From Phycisphaerae bacterium (lineage in GTDB: Bacteria > Planctomycetota > Phycisphaerae > Sedimentisphaerales > Anaerohalosphaeraceae): a DNA stretch of 46,776 nucleotides. Shown piece by piece: positions 23,547 through 32,700 of the stretch (its first letter is position 1; the number at the start of each line of letters is the position of its first letter). The notes below the pieces were generated by a model. The model was given only the letters and a program-made list of their open reading frames with translations. It had not been told where the DNA came from and searched no databases. The stretch covers positions 1-46,776 of the forward strand of contig JAAYVQ010000157.1 of NCBI GenBank assembly GCA_012517095.1, given 5' to 3'. Both the position numbers and the translations under genes were made by a program.

Positions 23547-25700
23547 TTACTCAACCATGTTATCCTTGAGCCAATCAGCTGCAAAGATGAGGAGGTCCGG
23601 CACATCGACAACGCAGTTTCCATTGAAGTCATACGCAGGACCGGTACCCTTCACGCAACCAGTCGGGTTGGCATCCAGATACAATGCCGCGATCTCCTGA
23701 TCCGACAGGGCATAGTTGTAAATCCGCGCCTCATCGACCCATCCACGGAAGAGTGCGGTCTGATTAGAAGGAGCCCGCTTTCCGATGTGGACGATATCCT
23801 GCGTCTGCAGTTGCTGACCTGTCGCCTGACCGGTATAGACGCCATCAAGATACCACTTGACGATCCGAGTGGCCGGATCATAGCTGGCTACCAGGAAGTG
23901 CCATGTACCGTCCATGGGGGCAAAGCCCCAGTCGCCACCATACCGCGTGATGCAATATTGGGCATTACCGCCGTACTTATTGAAGTCGAAGACATACTCG
24001 TTGGCGGAGGTTGTGCTGGTAAATCCGAAAACATTGCACCAGTTGCCAACTTCGGCAGCAGGAACGGCGTTCTTTGCCCAGCAGGCAATCGTCCGCGGCG
24101 AATTATTCCCGACACCTGTCGGGCTGAAACCCGTCATGAACGGCGCGGCCAATCGGGCATACTGCGAGTTGGTTGTGCCAGCGATGTTGACGGCAAGAGC
24201 ATTGCCCTTCATTCCCGGTTCAAACACAGGGGCCGAGGCGTCGGTGGAGTAATAAGTACCCGGCAACAGATTACCCGTGTCATCGGCCAGATCCTCATCC
24301 AACGGCCAGTAAGCCACCAACTTCTTCGCCGGTTCAACCTTGGTGAAAAATCCCCAGGTTGGACCTGTGGTGATCGTGGGTTGTCCACCTGGCGTCTCAT
24401 TGGGTTCGGAAACATCGACGCGCCACTGATAGGCCTTATCGACAACCAGTTCGGGATCATACGAGGTTTGGGTACCTTCGGCCACCTTGACCAGGGTTTT
24501 TCCGGCCTCGGCAAAATATACCACATTGGTGAAATTCGTCTTGCCAACCGGATTGGACCAAGTCAGCACGGCATCCACCGGCACATACATCTTATTGTGC
24601 GGATAGGGCGCACAGGCAGTTTTTGCCGAGTAGATCGCCTCCATCGGGATTTCCTTCCACGGAATCGTGGAGGTACGATAGTTCACCTGGAGGATATCAC
24701 CGCCGCCGTCTTCGAACATCTCGACAACGATTCCGGCATAACCGGCGGGCAATTCAATACTGCCATACCGCCACTGACCACCATGCCAGCCGTCGTTGTT
24801 GACCACGAGGGTCAGCGGGCCGCTTTCCCACCAGTTGCCGATATACAGCTTGCTGCCGTCATCGGAGGTGGTTCCAAAGGTATAGAGATCGGCCACATCA
24901 ACCTTGATGATACCGTACTGGCGGTAGACATAGTCATCCGTTTGGGCAGGCATATTAACCCAGAATTTGGCCATGGTCCCCGTCGATGTCGGAGGTGTGG
25001 TGATCGTCGAGAAATCGGGCATGATACCATTGATGATCCCCAATTCGGAAACATCGGTGGCCGCTTTCCAATACTGGTATTCCACCGCACCGACATTGGT
25101 ATACGGATGAACCAGATCCACCGGACAGGTGTTGGACACATAGGCCATCGGAACCAGAGTTGTGGTGGTTACGCCGGCCTCGGCGCACTGGAAACCGACG
25201 CCACAACCATCGCCGCCGCCGCCTTCACTCCAGGCAGCCCAGAAATAGTAGGGCTGATTGGCTTTCAACGGAAGCCATCCCGACGGTACGATATCGGCAT
25301 CTCCAAAATCATTCTGGCCTGTCCAGCCGTTTTCTGTGGCAATCTTCACCGCACCGGCCGGGTTCTCGCTGGTGCTCAGCCACAACTCGGCATAATCATC
25401 GGCCGCAATCCAGAACTTGTAGTTCCCATCAATCGGGGGAATCATCCAACCCTCAAAACGCGCGGCATAGTTTCCGCCGTTTTCCCAACTCGGTGTCGTA
25501 AGACCCGCTGGAGAACCACTTCCGGCATAGGCGTAATTGGTACTCGTCGGCGGCGTCGTGAAATTGCGCGTGTACGCCCGGACCGTCGTCGTCCCATTAC
25601 CATCATCCCACCGATGATAAATCATCTTGCCACGCTCGGCCGAGACAACCCCGGCAAGTCCCATACTGACTAACATGACTAAAATGAGCAATTTCTTCAT
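23547..25700 (-). CDS. Secreted PA14-PA14-LamG protein with a C-terminal half-dockerin
   Basis: The ATG at 25700 has GGAGGA eight bases upstream and a signal peptide (MKKLLILVMLVSMGLAGVVSA); the protein has 717 residues. The first part (about 25-180) is PA14-like (NYAARFEGWMIPPIDGNYKFWIAADDYAELWL). A second PA14-like unit follows at about 190-345 (GIIKVDVADLYTFGTTSDDGSKLYI). Residues 350-450 form a FN3-like repeat (TNVVYFAEAGK...YQWRVDVSEP). A LamG/concanavalin domain spans about 460-675 (AYWPLDEDLADDTG, WVDEARIYNYALS). The last 30 residues (YDFNGNCVVDVPDLLIFAADWL) are one dockerin-like EF repeat; a full dockerin has two. No enzymatic motif was found. It probably binds polysaccharide outside the cell. 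It is read with the next gene, 62 bases upstream. Confidence 0.8.
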   Translation of the reverse strand: MKKLLILVMLVSMGLAGVVSAERGKMIYHRWDDGNGTTTVRAYTRNFTTPPTSTNYAYAGSGSPAGLTTPSWENGGNYAARFEGWMIPPIDGNYKFWIAADDYAELWLSTSENPAGAVKIATENGWTGQNDFGDADIVPSGWLPLKANQPYYFWAAWSEGGGGDGCGVGFQCAEAGVTTTTLVPMAYVSNTCPVDLVHPYTNVGAVEYQYWKAATDVSELGIINGIMPDFSTITTPPTSTGTMAKFWVNMPAQTDDYVYRQYGIIKVDVADLYTFGTTSDDGSKLYIGNWWESGPLTLVVNNDGWHGGQWRYGSIELPAGYAGIVVEMFEDGGGDILQVNYRTSTIPWKEIPMEAIYSAKTACAPYPHNKMYVPVDAVLTWSNPVGKTNFTNVVYFAEAGKTLVKVAEGTQTSYDPELVVDKAYQWRVDVSEPNETPGGQPTITTGPTWGFFTKVEPAKKLVAYWPLDEDLADDTGNLLPGTYYSTDASAPVFEPGMKGNALAVNIAGTTNSQYARLAAPFMTGFSPTGVGNNSPRTIACWAKNAVPAAEVGNWCNVFGFTSTTSANEYVFDFNKYGGNAQYCITRYGGDWGFAPMDGTWHFLVASYDPATRIVKWYLDGVYTGQATGQQLQTQDIVHIGKRAPSNQTALFRGWVDEARIYNYALSDQEIAALYLDANPTGCVKGTGPAYDFNGNCVVDVPDLLIFAADWLKDNMVE

Positions 25701-25762
25701 TGTAATGTTCCTCCGCAAATTCGATTCATTAGTATTCATCCTAATTTCGGACTTTGGGGTTG

Positions 25763-28700
25763 TTATAGACTGCTCTTGGCCCACTCAGCCGCAAACAAGC
25801 TGAAATCGTTCAGATCGACCGCGCAGTCTCCGTCAAGGTCGCCCGTCAGGGCCTTATAGCAAATCGATCCAGGATAGACCCCCTGATACAGGCCAACCGC
25901 TTCTTCCGGAGTCAACGCATAGTTGTACAGACGGAAGTCGTCGATATACCCCTGGAAGCGGTTCACATCGTTGTTATACCGACCGAGGACAAAGTTGGCC
26001 CCATTGTCGGTATTCAGGGTAACGGCATAATCCACGACGAGTTTACCATTGGCGTAGAGCTTGCTTCGGACACCATCGTGTACCAGAACAAAGTGAACCC
26101 AGGTGTTATAGCTGGGGATCACCGCAGTATCCGCATCGGCCGCATAGTACTGAACGCGCCAGGTTCCTTCGGTGGCCGCCATCGTTCGCAGGCAGAAATT
26201 CTGCCGTTCGGCATAAGCACCCACATCAAACAGACCGCCATCATTAAAGGCCTGTGCCTTGGCCCAGACGCTGACGGTTCTCGGGAAGTTTCCGGAAATA
26301 CCGAGTTCCATCGGCTTTTTGTTGGTGGTGATATAGGCGTTGTTCGGGTCGTTGGGGCCAAGCAACTTGATGGCCTTGCCAAGCCCGATACCGCCATCGG
26401 CCAAGCTGTAATACGGAGCAGAGCCGCCCGCCGGGCAGATCAGCGTGCCATCAAAATTACTGGCCGACTGATCCGGAACGATATTGGTGCCTTCGATGGA
26501 CTCGAAAGTATAGTGCAGCATCAGACGATGGGTCAGCAACAGGCCGTTCGAGGAGCTGGTCGGACCGACGGTGTTGGTGACGACGCAGTGGTAATACCCT
26601 TCATTGGCCAGTTGAACATTCGCCACAGCCAACGGGCAATCATAATTGCCATCGACATCCGGGCCGATCGGAACGCCTTCGTAGATCTTTGTCTCGCCGA
26701 AGAACCACTCGTACTTGACCATTGGAACCAGATCGGGAACGGTCGCGGTCGAGGCCTTGACCGTCAGGTTAGCCGTCGCACCGGCATTGACCACGGTCAA
26801 TGGAGCGACATCTGTCCGAATCTGCGGGTACTGTTTGACGGTGTCAAAGGTCCAGACATCTCCAGTCGCCGTGGTTGTACCAACCACAGTATCGACTCTC
26901 CAGTAGATGGTCTCATTGAACGGCAGGTTATTGGCGGGAAGCGTGAATTCGGTCACATCCGGATCCGTCTGACCATACAAAGTCATCGAATCCGCGGACA
27001 AGCCGCCATAGACCTTGTAATAGCCGCCGCAGGGCGCCGCATCGGATTTGGTCCAGGTCACCTTCAGATCCTTCGTGGGATCGACCCACCCTTCCGGTGT
27101 CAACGGATCATACACCGGATTGGTCGGCTGCCAGAAGGTAAGGCCGGCAAACGACGCACTAACATTGTCAAACACGCTGGTGTTTAAGGCACCCGTACTG
27201 TGAGCACAAACCGCCAGACCCGCATACACATTGGCTCCCATTGAAATCGTCACGGAACCGTGCTGCGCCCAGTTGACACCATCGGCCGAATAATATCCCG
27301 TGAAAGTATTGCCCGAACGGGTAATACGAACCCATTGGGGAGCATGCAGGTTGGGCGAACCGCCGGCAGCGGCACCACCCCCGGTCGAGGTACGATATTG
27401 GAAAATGTCGGCGGCGCCGTTGGAAGAGGGAATTACCGGCATGATGGCATAGGTGGAATTGGCATTCAGGGTTTCACGGATCATGACACCCGACTTGCTC
27501 CACCCGTCCGTGTTCGTGGTATTCAAACTGACAACACGGGCCGAGATTGAACCGTCTCCGGACACCGGAACATAGGCATATTCGAAACCATCGGCCGTAT
27601 TCCAGATGTCATCGCCGGAACCGATTACGGTGAAGGTGTTTCCGCTCCGGGTCATCCCAACACCCGGTTGATTGCCAGTCCCGATTGCAACCGCAGTCAG
27701 GTTCGGAGTCCCGGAGTACATCAAGAATCGAACTTCGGTGCTCTTGGTCATTCCATTCTTATTGCTGACTTCGACCCAATAGGTATTGGGATCATTCTTC
27801 GCCGGGATCAATTGAGAATACGACGAGGAGAAGATCTCCGGATCCGCCGTTGCCACACCCGCTTCGGTTTTCAGCGTGGTGCCATCGGCTTTCTTCCAGA
27901 CAAAGGTCATGTCGCCCTGGTCCGCATAATCGCCGGATTTGGCCTCGACCGTCATTGTCGCCAGGCAGTTCACTGCGACCGAAGTATCGGTGGGTTGCTT
28001 GGTAATGATGGGCCGGGCCGACTTGGTCGTAAAGGACCACCAGAAGCCCCGGGCCACATCCGAATTGACCGTATTGGTGGCATCGACGCGCCAGTAATAG
28101 GTCTTGCCCGCTTCCAGCGTCGGGCTGTTGATCTGCCGCGTGGGCTCGGTCACGGTGCCAATCAGCACAACATTTGGATCATGCGGAGAAGAACCAAAAT
28201 AGACTTTCCAGTCCTTGATGTATCCGCCGGCTTCCGGATACGGAATGGCGCCCCAGGACAACTGCACCGGTCCGGGGTAGTCCACATTCAGTTCGCCTTT
28301 GGCGGGAACAGGAGAAGCCGCGCCATAGTTGAACTGGATGGTGTCAAACACCGCAATGGACAATGAAGCAGCATTGTGCGGGCAGGAAGCCAGACCGATG
28401 TACAACGGGTCGGTCAAGGCCATACTGAGATTGCCCGCCAGCTCGGCATTTCCGGTCATCCAGGTCCATTCCACACCATCCTGAGAATAATACCCGTTAA
28501 AAATGTTCCCGACACGGGTCATTCGGAGATACACCGGCTGGTAGTAACTGGCACCCGACTGGTTGCCGAGGATATAGGTTTGAGGATCCGTCGGCGGATC
28601 TGCCGGCCTGCGGCATTGCCAGGAGATTCCATTGTTCGGCTGCGCAGAATCACCATGCGCGGTTGCGGCAATCAAAGCATAGGGCGAAGCCCCGCTGGTG

Positions 28701-29032
28701 TCGATGTTCTGTCGAACCATGATCCCCGCTTTGGACCAGCCATCCCCCGTGTTGGAGGTTGTGAAATTCTGCAAACAGCAGGAAATATCAAAATCACCGG
28801 AAATCTGCATATAGGCATATTGGAACGCGTCATTGGTGTTCCAGATGTCATCGCCGGTACCCTTGACCGTGTAGGTATTCCCATCGCCGCTGACATCGAC
28901 GCCATAACCTGGGTTCGTCCCGGTTGTGCCGATCTTGATCCCGGTCAGGACCGGCGTACCGAACGCGGTCCCCAGACCGACTCCGCTACTGGCCAGTCCA
29001 ATCACCAACAACATAATTAAGACTTTTTTCAT
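25763..29032 (-). CDS. Secreted multidomain protein: two DUF1349, FN3, Ig, LamG and a half-dockerin
   Basis: The protein has 1089 residues and a signal peptide (MKKVLIMLLVIGLASSGVGLG); the GGAGGA before the start lies in a leader like that of the next gene. Residues 30-235 and about 445-650 are two DUF1349/concanavalin-type domains: each has GDDIWNT, a 'GWSKAGIMVR' or 'GWSKSGVMIR' core and a GYYSxDGVxW strand. Each is followed by an FN3-like unit (WRVDATNT; YWRVDTVVG) and an Ig-like unit (WKKADGTTLKTEAG...; WFFGETKIYEGV). A LamG domain spans about 860-1040, and GDLDGDCAVDLNDFSLFAAEWA closes as a half-dockerin. The double domain set shows internal duplication. No catalytic residues were found; a polysaccharide-binding or surface role is likely. 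Confidence 0.82.
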   Translation of the reverse strand: MKKVLIMLLVIGLASSGVGLGTAFGTPVLTGIKIGTTGTNPGYGVDVSGDGNTYTVKGTGDDIWNTNDAFQYAYMQISGDFDISCCLQNFTTSNTGDGWSKAGIMVRQNIDTSGASPYALIAATAHGDSAQPNNGISWQCRRPADPPTDPQTYILGNQSGASYYQPVYLRMTRVGNIFNGYYSQDGVEWTWMTGNAELAGNLSMALTDPLYIGLASCPHNAASLSIAVFDTIQFNYGAASPVPAKGELNVDYPGPVQLSWGAIPYPEAGGYIKDWKVYFGSSPHDPNVVLIGTVTEPTRQINSPTLEAGKTYYWRVDATNTVNSDVARGFWWSFTTKSARPIITKQPTDTSVAVNCLATMTVEAKSGDYADQGDMTFVWKKADGTTLKTEAGVATADPEIFSSSYSQLIPAKNDPNTYWVEVSNKNGMTKSTEVRFLMYSGTPNLTAVAIGTGNQPGVGMTRSGNTFTVIGSGDDIWNTADGFEYAYVPVSGDGSISARVVSLNTTNTDGWSKSGVMIRETLNANSTYAIMPVIPSSNGAADIFQYRTSTGGGAAAGGSPNLHAPQWVRITRSGNTFTGYYSADGVNWAQHGSVTISMGANVYAGLAVCAHSTGALNTSVFDNVSASFAGLTFWQPTNPVYDPLTPEGWVDPTKDLKVTWTKSDAAPCGGYYKVYGGLSADSMTLYGQTDPDVTEFTLPANNLPFNETIYWRVDTVVGTTTATGDVWTFDTVKQYPQIRTDVAPLTVVNAGATANLTVKASTATVPDLVPMVKYEWFFGETKIYEGVPIGPDVDGNYDCPLAVANVQLANEGYYHCVVTNTVGPTSSSNGLLLTHRLMLHYTFESIEGTNIVPDQSASNFDGTLICPAGGSAPYYSLADGGIGLGKAIKLLGPNDPNNAYITTNKKPMELGISGNFPRTVSVWAKAQAFNDGGLFDVGAYAERQNFCLRTMAATEGTWRVQYYAADADTAVIPSYNTWVHFVLVHDGVRSKLYANGKLVVDYAVTLNTDNGANFVLGRYNNDVNRFQGYIDDFRLYNYALTPEEAVGLYQGVYPGSICYKALTGDLDGDCAVDLNDFSLFAAEWAKSSL

Positions 29033-29186
29033 TTTTTGTTCCTCCGCTAAAATTGACTTATACTTTTTGCACTACATAAGGACTCATTCGATCGTTTCTG
29101 CCAGACTCCTCAGATTCTACGGGTACTTCCATTCAGTATCCTCCACGAGGTTTTATCGTACGCCCAAGCTGATAAGTTGATGGAAA

Positions 29187-29195
29187 ATTATAACA
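29187..29195 (-). promoter_or_regulatory. Possible extended -10 for the 29032 gene
   Basis: TGTTATAAT on the minus strand: a perfect TATAAT with the TG extension one base upstream. No good -35 at normal spacing was found, which an extended -10 tolerates. Confidence 0.45.
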
Positions 29196-29462
29196 ATCTG
29201 CATGCGCCGAGCACGCAAGGAGCGTCCGAGAAAAACAAGAAAGGGGAAAAAGGTACGGAATGCCGAAAATAACAATTGATCCTAATAGCGTCGCTATCAG
29301 GGTTATCACCCCTCCGGCTTCACCACTCAACCTACCTGCTCCCGACATCACCATCATTCCTCGCGATACAATCCATACTTTCGTATCTTCAACCCACTCT
29401 CCGCTTTCGGCGGGACTCAGATCGCGAACAACCCGGTTCAACATTCTGTGAAACAAAACCCT

Positions 29463-29495
29463 CCGCTCTTGTCATAGGGTTATTATGACGAGCGG
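29463..29495. repeat. Bulged inverted repeat in the divergent gap
   Basis: Arms CCGCTC and GTCATA (29463-29476, with TT between) pair with TATGAC and GAGCGG (29484-29495) around a 7-base loop. No T-run follows on either strand. Confidence 0.45.
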
Positions 29496-29723
29496 CATTT
29501 TGACACAGATAACATCACAATTATCGGTATCTGGCAATTTGTATTTATAGCACATTCCATCCGAGATTGCAATTAAATTTTTCACATTTTTTCGTTTTAT
29601 CCAGAAATCCGACTGATTCAGGAGGATTTCCGAGTTCCGTAGCAACAAAAACCGCGATTTTCCGCAGGACTCAAACCGGAGCGGTAAGATTGGCAGGAAA
29701 TGAACTCGTAAATCGCTGTCGGA

Positions 29724-29752
29724 TTGACTTTTACGGGAATTTCTGGTAAAAT
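29724..29752 (+). promoter_or_regulatory. Promoter of the CotH/lamin-tail gene
   Basis: TTGACT at 29724-29729, a 17-base spacer and TAAAAT at 29747-29752. The layout and -10 match the promoter at 3640-3668. Confidence 0.8.
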
Positions 29753-29794
29753 GGTAAAAAATTACGATTTCTGACACGGCAGGAGATCCAGGCC

Positions 29795-32700
29795 TTGTAT
29801 GCGGCGATGAAAGCAACCTTTTGTGCCGGACTGTTGACCTTGTGGGCATCCTTGTTGCCCGCACAATGTCCCCCCGGCGACCTGAACCACAACTGTACGG
29901 TCGATTTGCCGGATTTGGTGATTTTTGCCGAGCAATGGATGGCTCCGGCGGGGTGTTCCGGACACGCCAATGACTGCGCAGATTTTTACTTCAATGACGG
30001 TGTTAATTTCTATGATTTTGAATATTTCACCCATGCCTGGGGCCGTCATACACCCCCCCTGCTGATCAATGAATTTATGGCCTCGAATAATTCCCGCCCC
30101 CCGCTGGATCCGGGAGAATTGCTGGATGAGGATGGACATTCTTCGGATTGGATCGAGTTATATAATCTGTCCGGGGTCACAGTCCCCCTGGCCGGATGGA
30201 TCCTGACCATCGATCCGGATCACCAAAAGGTCTGGACATTTCCTCAGGGCGTAATGCTCGAAAGCGGACATTACCTCGTCGTCTTTGCGTCTGAAAAAAA
30301 CCGGATCGATCCGGAAAGCGAATTGCATACGGACTTCGTTCTGGACAAGGCCGGTTCATACCTGGCTTTGATCGAACCGGACGGCGTGACGATCGCCAGC
30401 GAATTCGCCGGCAACGAGTTCTTGTTTCAACACTATGGCTATCCGCCACAGGAAACCAACGTGTCTTACGGTCGAATGGAGGCAGACCTTCGGTACTTCT
30501 CCTCCCCCACTCCCGGCCAACCCAACAACGGAGCGTTTCTCGGTTTTGTCGGACCGGTCACCGTCAGTCAAAAGCACGGTTTTTTTTCCGAAGACTTTGA
30601 GGTCCGCCTGACCTGCGAAACCACGGACGCCCAAATTCGATACACAACCGATGGATCCAATCCGACCGAAGCCAACGGGATCACCTACGATCCGGCAACC
30701 CTGATCCAGATCAACAAGACAACCGTTTTGCGGGCGGCAGCGTTTAAAATCGGGTTCCGGCCGAGTCGTACGGAAACCAATACTTATCTGTTTCTCGAGG
30801 ACGTGATCGTCCAGTCGCCCAACGGTGAAATTCCCGCGCCCGGCTGGCCGGAGGGTTCGGTCAACGGACAGGTCATCAATTACGGCATGGATCCCGAAGT
30901 CGTCGAAGATCCGCGATACGCCGGACACATGCTGGAGGCAATGAAGGCCATTCCCTCCATTTCCATCACGACGGATCTGGCCAATCTGTTCGATCCGGAG
31001 ATCGGGATCTATGTCAACGCCTGGGATGACGGACGAGATTGGGAACGGCCCTGTTCGATGGAATTGATCCATCCGGATAAGACCGAGGGCTTCCAGGTCA
31101 ACGCCGGCCTGCGAATCCGCGGGGGTTTCAGCCGATCGGACCAGAATCCCAAACACGCCTTTCGACTATTCTTCCGCCAGCAATATGGTGACAGCAATCT
31201 GAACTACCCCCTGTTCGGAGATGAGGGCATCGATTCATTCGATAAGATCGACCTGCGGACGGATCAGAACTATTCATGGAGCTTTCGTGGCCAAGGAGGG
31301 ATGGATAATGGTTCCAAAAATACGATGGTCCGCGAAGTTTTCTCGCGTGACACGCAGGGCCAGATGGGCCAGCCCTATACCCGGAGCCGTCACTATCATC
31401 TATATATCAACGGCCAGTACTGGGGGATTTATCAAACCCAGGAACGGCCGGAATCGCGATATGGGCAGGATTACCTCGGCGGCGACAGTACCGAATACGA
31501 TGTCATGAAGGTCGAAGCGGGTCCCTATTCGATCAATCCCACCGACGGAAACGACGCCGCCTACAAACGGCTTTGGCTGGCCGCCATCGAAGGTTTCGAG
31601 TCGGATGAGGCCTATTACGGCATTCAGGGATTGAATCCCGACGGTTCCCCGAATCCCGATCGAGAAAAACTACTCGATGTCGATAACCTGATCGACTACA
31701 TGGCGATCATCTATTATACGGGGAATTACGATTCCCCCCTGTCGAATTTCCTCGGAAACAACCGTCCCAACAATTATTACGCCATGTTCAATCGGCAAAC
31801 GCCGGACGGGTGGAAATTCTTCTGCCACGACGCGGAACATTCTCTGTTTCTCGGATGGGATCGTACCGGACCCTGGGATGACCCGGACCTGCGAAAATTC
31901 AAGTATTTCAATCCACAATGGTTACATCAACAACTCTGCGTTCACCCGGAATATCGGATGCGCTTCGCCGATCGGATCCATACCTATTTCTTCAATGACG
32001 GCCTGCTCACACCCGACAAGGCGATGCAGCGTTTGAAAGCCCGAGCCGATCTGCTTGAGACAGCCATCATTGGCGAATCGGCCCGCTGGGGCGATTCGAA
32101 GGTGACAAAACCGCGTACCAAGGATGACGATTGGCTGCCGGAACTCAATCGCCTATATGAGGACTACTTCCCCTATCGCACCGACGAGGTCCTGTGGCAG
32201 TTTATCGGGCAGGGATGGTACCCTGGGACAATAGCGCCGATCTTTTATATTGGCACTCAATACCAGCATGGTGGAAGGGTAACGCCCCCCAATAACATCC
32301 TGAACATCATCAATCCGAATATCACGGGTACTCTTTATTACACCACGGACGGAACCGATCCGCGAGGGCTGATTGCCCCGCCGCCTCCATCAACGGAAAC
32401 GGTCCCCCATTTGTCTGAAACACCGGGGACGACCGATACCGATAGTACTACCGTGCCCCCCCCGCCGGCGGATGGAGAGCTTGGCGAAGCCGACATCGCC
32501 TGGATCACGGATACCGATCTGGATACCGAATTCACCGATTTGTTGGACGATCATGGTTACTCCGTGGATCGTTATGAAAGGATGATGCGGGGCCCGTTGG
32601 ATTCCCGGCGAATCGCTCTGCTGAACAAGGCCAAACTGGTCATTGTCAGTCCCGCGACGCTCGATATCAGCTATGGCGATCCGTCCGGTTGGAACGGCAT

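Larger units (their letters stand above)
29033..29794. other. Long divergent intergenic region (762 bases)
   Basis: It separates two divergent secreted-protein units. An extended -10 (TGTTATAAT on the minus strand, 29187-29195) could start the 29032 gene with a leader of about 150 bases. A bulged hairpin lies at 29463-29495 (CCGCTC-TT-GTCATA against TATGACGAGCGG). The plus-strand promoter at 29724-29752 lies near the right end. A 107-codon minus-strand frame at 29133-29456 is not convincing. The rest is AT-rich with nothing I can name. Confidence 0.6.

Noticed and set aside
23787-25673. Long plus-strand frame opposite the PA14/LamG gene
   Set aside because: It is rich in Ile, Gly and His with no domain; it is the mirror of a real gene with signal peptide, terminator and domains.
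29133-29456. 107-codon minus-strand frame with a hydrophobic segment
   Set aside because: It has no ribosome site, odd residue composition, and overlaps an extended -10 element; nothing resembles a known family.
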